A stretch of DNA of 64,000 nucleotides from Sphingobacterium lactis (GCF_011046555.1 NZ_CP049246.1:1798001-1862000), one strand, 5' to 3'. Shown: positions 44,342 through 52,127, counted from the stretch's first letter. Notes: a model not told the origin generated them from the sequence alone. Translations and numbers: made by a program.

Positions 44342-44379
44342 AAAAGCGGTCGTGGATTCAATTTCACGGCCGCTTTTTT
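44342..44379 (+). terminator. Terminator after the GNAT-amidohydrolase gene
   Basis: AAAAGCGGTCGTG and CACGGCCGCTTTTTT form a long stem with one G-T position and a 10-nt loop, followed by T-run. Confidence 0.85.
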
Positions 44380-44484
44380 ATTGATTCGGATTGTATTTCC
44401 GTGCTCCATTGTTTGTAATGGGCATCTATCCGCTACATTGATGGCTCATTTCCATGGAATTCCTTTTCCCTTGCCATACGCATT

Positions 44485-44532
44485 ATAGCTAGATGTAGCT
44501 ATTTTTTCAACCTGATTATAGCGGTAACTTTG
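44485..44532 (+). promoter_or_regulatory. Promoter with inverted repeat before the YwqK-like gene
   Basis: ATAGCTA (44485-44491) and TAGCTAT (44496-44502) are perfect inverted arms with a 4-bp gap. They end at the -33 position of a promoter whose -7 element is TAACTTTG (44525-44532). Predicted start about 30 bp before the ATG at 44572. Confidence 0.5.
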
Positions 44533-44571
44533 TTAAAGGAGTTTACGATTAACCAATTAAAACACCACATT

Positions 44572-45375
44572 ATGAAAACGATAGGAACACTTTTGACCAT
44601 TGTCCTTTTTCTGTTCGGTTATTCAAGTTATGCCCAGAACAAGGAACATAAAGAATATTATGACAGCGGAAAATTAAAGTTCGTAGGCTATATGACACCT
44701 GACGAAAAGCTAGTCGGTGAATGGAAATCGTATTACGAGAGCGGAAAATTGATGGGGATATCCATATTTAAAAATGACAAGCTGGAAGGTGATGTCAAAG
44801 CATATTACGAAAGCGGGAAATTGAGGGCTATTGAGCCCTATAGAAATGATCTTCTTCACGGCGAGGCAAAAATATATTACGAAAGTGGCGGTCTGAAAAT
44901 GGTGGAGAACTTTGTCGATGGTGAATTAACGGGTGAAATCATCTATTACTATAAAAATGGACAGCCGGATAACCGGAGGAAGGAATTGAAAGCGGCATTA
45001 CAGGCGAATTTGGTTAAGGATGAATCGATTGTATCTGTTTCGCAAATAGTGGTTGGAATCCGGGAAATTGACATCTATTATTTGGATGATAGCGAGTTGT
45101 CGGAGAAAATGGTTAAGGTGCCAATGAACCTCCATAGCATTGATCAAGAGGGGATCATGACATTTCGTGCCCATAAGGATGATGTGGGCACTTTTCAAAA
45201 GACGAGAGATTTGAAATTCGATGGAGATAAGGTGGAATATTTTTTCAAAAAGAATGGGGATTATCGATCCTATTTTGTCTCCGGTTCCTTGGATGTTGGA
45301 TTTAAGGTGAAGAAAGAAGGGATAAATAAAATAATGCAATTGATGAAGGGGATTAGCGAAGATTTGGAAAACTGA
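44572..45375 (+). CDS. YwqK/MORN-variant repeat exported protein
   Basis: About 267 residues from the ATG at 44572; this start gives a good signal peptide (MKTIGTLLTIVLFLFGYSSYAQ). The N-terminal half contains four or five repeats of about 20-23 residues with the pattern YYESGKL(K/R), the MORN_2 variant seen in proteins annotated as YwqK-family antitoxins. That toxin-antitoxin label is poorly founded for secreted Bacteroidota members. The C-terminal 130 residues are an unrecognised beta-rich region. Role unknown; possibly an envelope surface protein. Confidence 0.8.
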   Translation: MKTIGTLLTIVLFLFGYSSYAQNKEHKEYYDSGKLKFVGYMTPDEKLVGEWKSYYESGKLMGISIFKNDKLEGDVKAYYESGKLRAIEPYRNDLLHGEAKIYYESGGLKMVENFVDGELTGEIIYYYKNGQPDNRRKELKAALQANLVKDESIVSVSQIVVGIREIDIYYLDDSELSEKMVKVPMNLHSIDQEGIMTFRAHKDDVGTFQKTRDLKFDGDKVEYFFKKNGDYRSYFVSGSLDVGFKVKKEGINKIMQLMKGISEDLEN

Positions 45376-45430
45376 AAATTACGGAACAGAAAAGTCTCAT
45401 ACCATAAGAATATTTTTAATATCAAGCCTT

Positions 45431-45865
45431 ATGCGCGTAATCAATATGTTAAAACAAACGCAAGCGGAAATCTCCAGCAGCTATGAAGTGGGGCAAGAAT
45501 GGCGCTATCATACACGAGGAGGAGAGGAGCAATCCCTGGTTACCATAGTTAAAATCGAAGACGATGAAAAATATGGACCCATAATCCATATTGCGGTATC
45601 GGGGGTACGCATCAAAAACTTGAAGTATCCCAATGGAATATTGGAGGAGATCTTTCATTTACCCCTTGTGGAAGGGGCCCTACGGAATAGCACGACGAAA
45701 TTGAATAGGAGCAATGTCCACTTACCAGATTATGAATTCGGTTACGTCCGTTGGAAAACTGCGTTCGATCGAGAGGAAGCAGGTTGTTTTGCGATTCCTT
45801 TGCGTGAAATCGTTCAATGGTTGGAGGACGGTACTTATGAAATAAAGGACGTGAATGAAAATTAG
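45431..45865 (+). CDS. Hypothetical protein
   Basis: 144 residues (or 139 from the ATG at 45446). No signal peptide or membrane segment. Beta-rich and soluble, with VGQEWRYHTRGGEEQSLVTIVKIED near the N-terminus and LREIVQWLEDGTYEI near the C-terminus. I do not recognise a named family. It follows the YwqK-like gene by 55 bp on the same strand and might be cotranscribed with it. Confidence 0.7.
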   Translation: MRVINMLKQTQAEISSSYEVGQEWRYHTRGGEEQSLVTIVKIEDDEKYGPIIHIAVSGVRIKNLKYPNGILEEIFHLPLVEGALRNSTTKLNRSNVHLPDYEFGYVRWKTAFDREEAGCFAIPLREIVQWLEDGTYEIKDVNEN

Positions 45866-45899
45866 CGGAGCATCAATTTTACCAAACCAAATGATGTTT

Positions 45900-45924
45900 A
45901 TGGGCTGCAGGATCTGCAGCCCAT
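45900..45924. terminator. Bidirectional hairpin between hypothetical gene and DUF1080 gene
   Basis: ATGGGCTGCAG (45900-45910), GAT, CTGCAGCCCAT (45914-45924). An 11-bp stem between convergent genes, followed on the plus strand by the U-rich GTTGTTTATTT. Confidence 0.65.
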
Positions 45925-45929
45925 GTTGT

Positions 45930-46667
45930 TTATTTGAGTTCGCGAATCCAGATATTGCGGAAGCTCACCAGATCGCCATGATCCTGGATGGCAATAGGGC
46001 CGGCGCCGTGTGCTACCATCTTGGGTAGGCCGATGTATTCCGTAGTACCCTGCAATTCTGAATTGTACTGTACCAATACGCCGTTATGGATGACGGTGAC
46101 CATTCCTCGTTTGATCAGGATCCCGTTGCTGTTGAATCGGGGAGCCGTATACAAGATGTCGTAGGTATGCCAGCCGTCTTCCTGTTTTCTGGCTTCCGCA
46201 AGCGGTGGCTGCTGTTTGTAGATACTGCCTGCCTGTCCGTTTGTATAGGTCTTGTTATCGTCGTTATCAAGGACTTGAATCTCATATTTTCCCTGCAAGA
46301 ATATTCCAGAGTTGCCACGTCCCTGGCCTTCGCCTTTGATGACTTCTGGGCTCTTCCATTCGACGTGCAGCTGGAAGTCCTCAAAATTCTTCTTCGTGAC
46401 AATTCCTCCCGTACCAGGTTTTACCGTTAGTACCTGCCCCTGTACGGTCCATGCTGCAGGGCTCTTTCCGTCCTTCTCGCTGACCCATTCGTTGAGGTTG
46501 CTGCCATCAAAGAGGACGATGGCATCCGATGGGGCTGCGGTTCTGCTGGTTTTCACAACAGGAGGGACTGGTTCGTAAAATTCGGTGTCCTGGGGCTGGA
46601 ATTTGGTCTGTGCTCCGGCATAGGAGATCCCAGCAAAAAGCGCGATCAATAAGGTTTGTTTCAACAT
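45930..46667 (-). CDS. DUF1080 (3-keto-disaccharide hydrolase-like) secreted protein
   Basis: 245 residues. Signal peptide ending near AGAQ. The rest is one concanavalin-like jelly-roll domain of the DUF1080 family: IVLFDGSNLNEWVSEKDG, the HVEWKSPE strand, GRGNSGIFLQGKYEIQVLDN, WHTYDILYTAPRF and a C-terminal GPIAIQDHGDLVSFRNIWIREL. Some members hydrolyse 3-keto-glycosides, and most are periplasmic. It borders the AT-rich island on the left. Confidence 0.9.
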   Translation of the reverse strand: MLKQTLLIALFAGISYAGAQTKFQPQDTEFYEPVPPVVKTSRTAAPSDAIVLFDGSNLNEWVSEKDGKSPAAWTVQGQVLTVKPGTGGIVTKKNFEDFQLHVEWKSPEVIKGEGQGRGNSGIFLQGKYEIQVLDNDDNKTYTNGQAGSIYKQQPPLAEARKQEDGWHTYDILYTAPRFNSNGILIKRGMVTVIHNGVLVQYNSELQGTTEYIGLPKMVAHGAGPIAIQDHGDLVSFRNIWIRELK

Positions 46668-46912
46668 AGGTTTACGTTTTATTTTATGTTAATATAAGAA
46701 AAAACATGGAATTTCATTTATTGGTGCAGCTCAAACAATAGAAAATGTAAATAAAAAAATTGGTAAGCAAACATGGAATAATGCGCTAGGAAATTGAAGC
46801 CTGAAGGAAATGAAAATCATAAAAATATTTTCTATACATCCATATATAGAACATTTTAATGTTATATAAATAATTAATTAAATAGTTTCGTAATATAAAA
46901 AAATTAAGTTTA
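46668..46912. other. AT-rich intergenic stretch, left edge of island
   Basis: About 245 bp of strongly AT-rich DNA without a credible gene. Base composition shifts near 46680, just beyond the DUF1080 start codon. No terminal repeats, integrase or tRNA end were found. Confidence 0.5.
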
Positions 46913-46942
46913 TTGTAAACTTAAAGTAAAATTGTATATTTG
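46913..46942 (+). promoter_or_regulatory. Promoter of the LLM monooxygenase pair
   Basis: TTG (46913-46915), 19 bp, TATATTTG (46935-46942): consensus elements at consensus spacing. Predicted start near 46949 gives an AT-rich leader of about 100 nt. Confidence 0.7.
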
Positions 46943-47048
46943 GTATAGTAATTATCCGAATAAATAAATTGCTTATTTCTCAAAAAGTAATTTTTAATCA
47001 AAGTATTCCATAACGCCTATTAAATTTAATTTTAGCATATATTAACGA

Positions 47049-48062
47049 ATGAAATTATCTATCCTAGATCAGTCCTTGTTAATTGAGGGCAAAACAGGTG
47101 CGGATGCAGTCAGAGATACAGTATCTTTAGCTATTGCAGCAGATGAGTTGGGTTTTCACCGCATTTGGCTATCAGAACATCACAATCTGTCATTTTTACA
47201 AGGGTCATCCCCAATTGTTCTCTTATCAGCTATTGGAGCCCAGACTAAACAGATTCGTATTGGTTCTGGGGGAGTAATGTTACCCAATCACAGTGCTTTT
47301 CATATTGCCGAAAACTTCAGAATGTTAGAATCATTATATCCAAATCGAGTAGATTGCGGTATTGGAAGGGCTAGTGGAGGGGATGCGTTTTCGCGTTCTT
47401 TACTAAATGGAAATGACCGTATAACCAACCAAGATTTTGAACAGCAAGTAAGCGCACTAGATATGTATTTACATGATGAATGTAAAAGAGCTAAAGCGAA
47501 CCCTTCAACTCTTAAAGCCCCTCCAATTTGGATGCTTTCGGGTGGAGGACACCGAAACAGTGGAATTTACCCTGCGGAAAATGGTTTGGGTTTGGCTATT
47601 GCAGCATTCATAAATCCTAATCCAACTCCCGAAGCGGCAGTTGAATATATTAGAAGATTTAAACCGTCAGAAGAATTGCCCGAGCCAAAAATCATATTGG
47701 CATATAATTGCATTTGTGCAGAAGATCCGAAACGTTTGGCCCAACTTAAAAAGTTATCTGATTTGTTTCGACTTACTCGTGATTCAGGTAATTATATGCA
47801 ATATGTTCCTTCCGCCGATAAATTAGATGGCATTCATTTCTCGAAGCAACAAAAAGAATATTTAGAAAGTATTTCTGGCAGAGAATTGGTCGGAAATGCA
47901 AAACAAATATTTGAACAAGCCAAAAAAATAGGAGCTGATTTTTATTCAGATGAAATTATGCTGTCCATGATTTCATATACTTTGGAAGACAGGATTTCTG
48001 CTATAAAAGCACTTTCGGAAACCTTTCAATTAAATAAGAAAATAGATAAAAATGAAAAATAA
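47049..48062 (+). CDS. LLM-class flavin-dependent oxidoreductase (first of pair)
   Basis: 337 residues, bacterial-luciferase-like TIM barrel. Typical parts are DELGFHRIWLSEHHN near residue 33, RIGSGGVMLPNHSAFHIAENFRML near 75, the LYPNRVDCGIGRASG segment and a PPIWMLSGGG strand. Most like the group often annotated MsnO8. Such enzymes use reduced flavin and O2 to oxygenate small molecules; substrate unknown. Codons are markedly A/T-ending compared with genes on both sides, suggesting transfer. The stop overlaps the next gene by 11 bp. Confidence 0.9.
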   Translation: MKLSILDQSLLIEGKTGADAVRDTVSLAIAADELGFHRIWLSEHHNLSFLQGSSPIVLLSAIGAQTKQIRIGSGGVMLPNHSAFHIAENFRMLESLYPNRVDCGIGRASGGDAFSRSLLNGNDRITNQDFEQQVSALDMYLHDECKRAKANPSTLKAPPIWMLSGGGHRNSGIYPAENGLGLAIAAFINPNPTPEAAVEYIRRFKPSEELPEPKIILAYNCICAEDPKRLAQLKKLSDLFRLTRDSGNYMQYVPSADKLDGIHFSKQQKEYLESISGRELVGNAKQIFEQAKKIGADFYSDEIMLSMISYTLEDRISAIKALSETFQLNKKIDKNEK

Positions 48063-49098
48063 CATCGTTTTATCGGTTCTGGATATTGGGCCAATTCGTG
48101 AAAATCAAACTTCAAGTCAAGCATTTTCATCAATGACAGATTTAGCTCAACATGCAGAAGAGCTTGGTTATAATAGATTCTGGGTAGCAGAGCACCATAA
48201 TGCATCTGCTTGTGTAGCTGGATCCACATCAGTAATTGCTGGGGCAATTGCCGGAAAAATTAAAGCCATGAATACTGGAGGATATGTACTGCTCCCACAC
48301 TATACACCATTCTTGGTAGCAGAGCAAAGCGCAACACTCGAAGCTTTTTATCCTGGTCGAATTGATTTATGTATTGGTGGCGCAACAGGTACAGATTCTC
48401 TAACAACTGCATTAATTCGTGGTGGACGTATGAATGCCAATCAAGACTATGCAGAAATGATTCAACAAACCCTATTGTTGTTGCAGGAAGGTGGGGCAGA
48501 TTTTTATGCTGAAAATAAAAAATATCATTTTTCAGTAATGAATGGCGCAAATTCAAAACCATCAGTTTGGTTAATGGGCGCATCAGAGCAAGAGGCAATA
48601 ATTGCAGCAGAATTAGGGATTGGATTTGCACTTCCGTTTCATGTCACTGCTGATTACCGTGGTGCCGAAGTTATTCAGGTTTATAGAGATAATTTTAAAG
48701 CAAGTACATTTTTCCAAGAACCTAAAGCAAGTGCTACAGCAATTGCTGTAGTTGGAGAATCTCAACAAGAAGCGGAAAGATTGGCTATTGCACATTTGCA
48801 AACTCTGGGGGCTTTCCGTTCTGGTGAATTAAAAGGTTTACAGCCATTGTCAGAAAATATATCTGCTGAAATGTTTTCAAGTAAATATAGAGCAATGACC
48901 GAACATATGCGATTAACATGGGCTATCGGGAATGCAGAAAAAGTTGTTCAAAAATTAAATGAAATAATTGATGTTCTAAAGCCTGATGAACTAATGATTT
49001 CTCCAATGAATCCAAGCTCTAAATTTGATGACCCAAATCTTTCCCAAGCAAGGGTTGGAGCTTTGGAAGCTATTGCAAAGGGTTTCGGAATGGTATAA
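48052..49098 (+). CDS. LLM-class flavin-dependent oxidoreductase (second of pair)
   Basis: 348 residues, same fold but clearly diverged from its neighbour: EELGYNRFWVAEHHN near residue 38, GGYVLLPHYTPFLVAEQSATLEA near 75, YPGRIDLCIGGATGTD and a KPSVWLMGAS strand. Starts 11 bp inside the first gene, so translation is coupled and expression probably balanced. This arrangement recalls luxA-luxB, where two related subunits form a heterodimer. A heterodimer is an inference; there are no luxCDE genes or flavin reductase nearby. Confidence 0.9.
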   Translation: MKNNIVLSVLDIGPIRENQTSSQAFSSMTDLAQHAEELGYNRFWVAEHHNASACVAGSTSVIAGAIAGKIKAMNTGGYVLLPHYTPFLVAEQSATLEAFYPGRIDLCIGGATGTDSLTTALIRGGRMNANQDYAEMIQQTLLLLQEGGADFYAENKKYHFSVMNGANSKPSVWLMGASEQEAIIAAELGIGFALPFHVTADYRGAEVIQVYRDNFKASTFFQEPKASATAIAVVGESQQEAERLAIAHLQTLGAFRSGELKGLQPLSENISAEMFSSKYRAMTEHMRLTWAIGNAEKVVQKLNEIIDVLKPDELMISPMNPSSKFDDPNLSQARVGALEAIAKGFGMV

Positions 49099-49135
49099 CA
49101 AATTAATGATTCGTCCTTAAAAACCCTAACCCAAT

Positions 49136-49276
49136 TTAATTCTTGTTAAATTTCTGATTATTGCCCCAACGCCCCGGTTTTTTGGATTGATTGGTACTTT
49201 CACCAACCAGCAGAATGTTCAAAAACCACCAATCTGATATTGATATCACTAAATGAGGGTTTGAATGTGTCTTTTG
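49136..49276 (-). other. Non-coding gap with a reading-frame relic
   Basis: Part of the 264-bp gap after the LLM pair. On the minus strand a 46-codon frame without start codon contains STNQSKKPGRWGNNQKFNKN before its stop. It looks like the tail of a lost gene or a passenger of a mobile element. No current gene is supported. Confidence 0.35.
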
Positions 49277-49362
49277 TTAAACAAACTTCAAGTCTGATTA
49301 CAAATATTAAATGCAATTTGACCAAGATTTGCACTTAATGTGACTAGGAATAAATAAAATAT

Positions 49363-49902
49363 ATGATATTATTTGATAAAGTATTGAAAATTGTGGTTTT
49401 GATGACTCCATTTGTTTTTTTGTCATCAAGTTTAAGTTGTATTAGTAGCCGTGGAACAAATGTTATGGGACCTAATGGTCAACAAACAAATGTTATTGAT
49501 ACGATTTCTGGAGGTTATTATGAAATTTCAAAAAATCCAAAACAATGGATCAAATTGACCTTGACTCCAGACACTTTTCATTTAAATAAACTTCAAGATG
49601 GAATAGTAAAATTAACACTATCAGAAAACCATCCATGGGCAAGTACTGGTCGTTATGTGACAGTCCAAAGATGGGAAAATAAAAAATGGATAGAAGTCAA
49701 AGCTCCTGAAAGGGAAGTCAGGAATAGTATTTTGAAGATATTTAATGGATCATCTCAATTCGAACATCCGTTTTCAATTCCGGTTTACTTCAGAGAAGGT
49801 GAACTCGTTCCTGGAAGGTATCGGATAATTAAAAGTATTAATCTATACGAGGTCAGAGGTAAAGAGATTCTCTTGGTTTATGAATTTCAAATGGTCAAAT
49901 AG
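49363..49902 (+). CDS. Putative lipoprotein with Ig-like domain
   Basis: 179 residues. Hydrophobic N-terminus ending in a lipobox-like LSSSLSC (Cys about residue 27), so probably a lipoprotein. The mature part contains GIVKLTLSENHPWASTG, a VQRWENKKWIEV strand and ELVPGRYRIIKSI. That pattern matches small bacterial Ig-like domains described as Big_14-type; assignment is by eye. AT-rich like the LLM genes. It stands alone between two gaps that both contain frame relics. Confidence 0.7.
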   Translation: MILFDKVLKIVVLMTPFVFLSSSLSCISSRGTNVMGPNGQQTNVIDTISGGYYEISKNPKQWIKLTLTPDTFHLNKLQDGIVKLTLSENHPWASTGRYVTVQRWENKKWIEVKAPEREVRNSILKIFNGSSQFEHPFSIPVYFREGELVPGRYRIIKSINLYEVRGKEILLVYEFQMVK

Positions 49903-49952
49903 ATGGCTGAAACGATCAGAGAATAGGAGGAATATTAACACTAACCCTTTTT

Positions 49953-50123
49953 TTAAATAAACTCTTTACCCGACCTAAAACCTGAATTAGTTTCGGCTTT
50001 TCCTTCTCTTTCTTCTTCGTTCCCATCGCCCTCGATTGCTACCACATGTATAAGTCTTGGCTTCGCTGGAAAGTAGAATAAAATAGACTCGTTTTTGTTT
50101 TCGGAAATGATGGCATCAAATTT
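49953..50123 (-). other. Non-coding gap with a second reading-frame relic
   Basis: In the 310-bp gap before mazE, a 56-codon minus-strand frame without ATG reads through FPAKPRLIHVVAIEGDG and EGKAETNSGFRSG to a stop. It is uninterrupted, less AT-rich than its surroundings and resembles sequence I associate with mobile-element junctions in Bacteroidota. A 36-codon ATG frame (50026 to 49916) overlaps it. I regard both as relics rather than genes. Confidence 0.35.
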
Positions 50124-50163
50124 TTATTTAAATAGCCCCCGTTGGATGGAAGTTATAAAACAA

Positions 50164-50202
50164 TTTGAGTTTGCATTTTAATTTGTTATAATTTTGTTAT
50201 AA
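50164..50202 (+). promoter_or_regulatory. mazEF promoter with direct-repeat operator
   Basis: TTTG (50164-50167), 21 bp, TAATTTTG (50189-50196). TTTGTTATAA occurs at 50182-50191 and 50193-50202, 11 bp apart, covering the -7 element: a likely autoregulatory site for the antitoxin. Confidence 0.6.
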
Positions 50203-50212
50203 CTTTAGTGTT

Positions 50213-50461
50213 ATGAAAACTAAAGTTAGAAAAATAGGTAATTCATATGGAATTATAATAGGAAAGCATATTCTTGACCAACTTCAAGTTACGGATGAAG
50301 TTTCTTTATCTGTCCAGGATTCTAAGATCATTATCGAAGCAGTTAAAACAAAACATCGTGAAAATTGGGAAGAAATGTTATTAAAAGCTAATTCTTTAAA
50401 AGATGAAGAGGTTTTAGAATACCTTGATAATGATTTCGACAAAACAGAATGGACATGGTAA
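50213..50461 (+). CDS. mazE: MazE/AbrB-type antitoxin
   Basis: 82 residues. The N-terminal swapped-hairpin DNA-binding domain reads KVRKIGNSYGIIIGKHILDQLQV. An acidic C-terminal tail (EVLEYLDNDFDKTEWTW) would wrap around and inhibit the toxin. It overlaps mazF by 13 bp, the usual coupling of toxin-antitoxin genes. Confidence 0.9.
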   Translation: MKTKVRKIGNSYGIIIGKHILDQLQVTDEVSLSVQDSKIIIEAVKTKHRENWEEMLLKANSLKDEEVLEYLDNDFDKTEWTW

Positions 50462-50772
50462 AAAGATTTGAAGTTTATCTTGTTGACCTAAGTCCTACCA
50501 TTGGTAGCGAAATTAATAAAATTAGACCTGCTGTAATAGTTTCACCAAATGAAATGAATAATGCTTTAAACACCGTAATTATTGCGCCTTTAACATCTAC
50601 TCTAAAACCCTATCCTATGCGTGTAAATTGTAAGGTAGATGGAAAGCAAGGTCAGATTGCTTTAGACCATATAAGATCTGTTGATAAAAAAAGATTAAAG
50701 GTTAAACTTGCAGAAATTAATAATGCTACACAAAAAGAAGTGATTAATGTTTTATTAGAAATGTTCTCTTAA
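50449..50772 (+). CDS. mazF: MazF/PemK-type mRNA interferase toxin
   Basis: 107 residues (105 if the second ATG at 50455 is used). PemK fold: FEVYLVDLSPTIGSEINKIRPAVIVSPNEMN, then NTVIIAPLTST and GQIALDHIRSVDKKRL with the conserved catalytic Arg and Thr positions. It cleaves RNA at short specific sequences when free of MazE. No truncation; the pair is presumably functional and may stabilise the island. Confidence 0.92.
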   Translation: MDMVKRFEVYLVDLSPTIGSEINKIRPAVIVSPNEMNNALNTVIIAPLTSTLKPYPMRVNCKVDGKQGQIALDHIRSVDKKRLKVKLAEINNATQKEVINVLLEMFS

Positions 50773-50808
50773 ATAAATTATAAATAACAATCCTTAAACT
50801 AATATAAA

Positions 50809-51180
50809 ATGGCACGAATAACCCAAGAAATAGCATTGACCGATGTTCGGTTCTATTCACCTATCGGATTCTATGAAGAAGAGCAGGTTTTGGGCAATGA
50901 ATTCTACGTGAGTGTATCGGTACGTTTTCCTTTTGAGAACCCTGATGCCGAAGTGTTGGACAATACCGTGAATTACGAGGAATTGTATGGAATTCTGGTG
51001 GAGGTGATGAGCCCGAAGCGGAAATTGTTGGAGTCTGCAGCGGAAGATATCCTGAACCGCGTGGTTGAGGAATATGCCCATGTACAGGAAATCAGTGTAT
51101 CCATCAAGAAGGCCAATCCACCCTTTGGCGGAGATCTGGCAAATTCGGTGGTATCCCTGTTTTATGTCCGTGAAAAATAG
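50809..51180 (+). CDS. folB: Dihydroneopterin aldolase
   Basis: 123 residues. Cleaves dihydroneopterin to 6-hydroxymethyl-dihydropterin in folate synthesis. Family features: ITQEIALTDVRFYSPIGFYEEEQVLGNEFYVSVSV, DNTVNYEELYGILVEVM and the C-terminal SVSIKKANPPFGGDLANSVV with the catalytic Lys. GC-richer than the mazEF genes just upstream, so it marks the right edge of the island. Confidence 0.95.
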   Translation: MARITQEIALTDVRFYSPIGFYEEEQVLGNEFYVSVSVRFPFENPDAEVLDNTVNYEELYGILVEVMSPKRKLLESAAEDILNRVVEEYAHVQEISVSIKKANPPFGGDLANSVVSLFYVREK

Positions 51181-51189
51181 GGCAGGGAG

Positions 51190-51417
51190 GCCAGCGGGAA
51201 TTAGTAAGGTCCCATCAAAGGCACAAGTGACCCCACGCGCAATCCCCGCACACAACACTTGCGCCAGCGGGAATTAGTAAGGTCTGTCATGAGGCACAAG
51301 TGACCCAACCCATCATCCCCACACACAACACTTGCGCCAGCGAGAATTAGTAAGGTCTGTCATGAGGCACAAGTGACCCAACCCATCATCCCCGCACACA
51401 ATACTTGCGCCAGCGAG
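51190..51417. repeat. Three 73-bp tandem repeats plus a partial fourth
   Basis: Units start with GCCAGCG at 51190, 51263 and 51336, a strict 73-bp period; a partial copy begins at 51409. Copies 2 and 3 are nearly identical, copy 1 more diverged. Each unit contains GGCACAAGTG and, about 30 nt later, CACTTGCGCC, a near-perfect inverted repeat, so each unit can fold into one hairpin. Located 10 bp after the folB stop. No spacer-type variation. Confidence 0.9.
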
Positions 51418-51429
51418 CCCATTAAAGCC

Positions 51430-51483
51430 ATTCTATCTCACATCTCAAATCTCACATCTCATATCTAACTCTCATATCTAAAA
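51430..51483. repeat. Degenerate TCTCACA/TCTCATA-type low-complexity repeat
   Basis: A run of imperfect units such as CATCTCA, AATCTCA and TATCTAA between the 73-bp repeats and the hsp20 promoter region. The remaining sequence to 51626 shows no gene. Confidence 0.5.
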
Positions 51484-51626
51484 GAGACATTCTGTCTACC
51501 TAACACCCTCTAAATCTGACAAATTGTCCTTTGAATATGAAAATTATGGGATGGTACGTTACTTGATTATAGGATACTACAATTAGCATTTAAAAATTAG
51601 AAAAACATAATTAGGAGGAATAAAAC

Positions 51627-52070
51627 ATGGCATTAATAAAATTACCAGGAAAATCGTACAACACAGATGCAGTGAATCCATTTGTAAACAATGTATTTGA
51701 TAATTTATTCAACGATTCATTTATTTCCGATCGTTTGGTAACACGCGTTCCTGCGGTTAACATTACGGAAACCCCTGAAGCTTTCACCATTGAATTGGCA
51801 GCTCCAGGATTACAGAAATCTGATTTCAAGATCAATGTAGATAAGAATATCATGACGATTTCTGTTGAAAAACAAGACGAGAAAGTAGAAGACGGCAAAG
51901 TATATAGCAAAAAAGAATTTAGCTACACTTCTTTCTCCAGATCATTCACTTTACCAGAGGTAGTGGATTATGCAAATATTGACGCAGCATATACCGATGG
52001 TGTATTGCATATCAAGATTGGCAAGAAAGAGGAAGCGATCGTAGCAAAACGATTAATTGAAGTGAAATAG
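51627..52070 (+). CDS. Hsp20/alpha-crystallin small heat-shock protein
   Basis: 147 residues. ATP-independent holdase chaperone. The alpha-crystallin domain (about 45-145) shows VPAVNITETPEAFTIELAAPGLQKSDFKINVDKN, the FSYTSFSRSFTLPEVVDY segment and the A-x-x-x-G-V-L motif as AYTDGVLHIKIGKKEE. An unusually strong Shine-Dalgarno AGGAGG (51613-51618) stands 8 bp before the ATG, which is rare in Bacteroidota. Monocistronic with its own terminator. Confidence 0.96.
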   Translation: MALIKLPGKSYNTDAVNPFVNNVFDNLFNDSFISDRLVTRVPAVNITETPEAFTIELAAPGLQKSDFKINVDKNIMTISVEKQDEKVEDGKVYSKKEFSYTSFSRSFTLPEVVDYANIDAAYTDGVLHIKIGKKEEAIVAKRLIEVK

Positions 52071-52097
52071 TTTAAGTTTAGTTGTGGTTAGTTGAGG

Positions 52098-52127
52098 AAG
52101 GCAGCACGTTTGTGCTGCCTTTTTTTA
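52098..52127 (+). terminator. Terminator after hsp20
   Basis: AAGGCAGCAC (52098-52107), GTTT, GTGCTGCCTT (52112-52121), then a T-run. Confidence 0.88.

Noticed and set aside
47049-49098. True bacterial bioluminescence (luxAB)
   Set aside because: Only the fold and tandem arrangement match; no luxC, luxD, luxE or flavin reductase gene is present and both proteins look like general LLM monooxygenases.
49916-50026. 36-codon Lys-rich minus-strand ORF
   Set aside because: It overlaps a longer open frame in another phase, has low-complexity composition and no promoter; more likely part of a relic.
51190-51417. CRISPR array
   Set aside because: The whole 73-bp unit is repeated; there are no unique spacers between short conserved repeats and no cas genes nearby.
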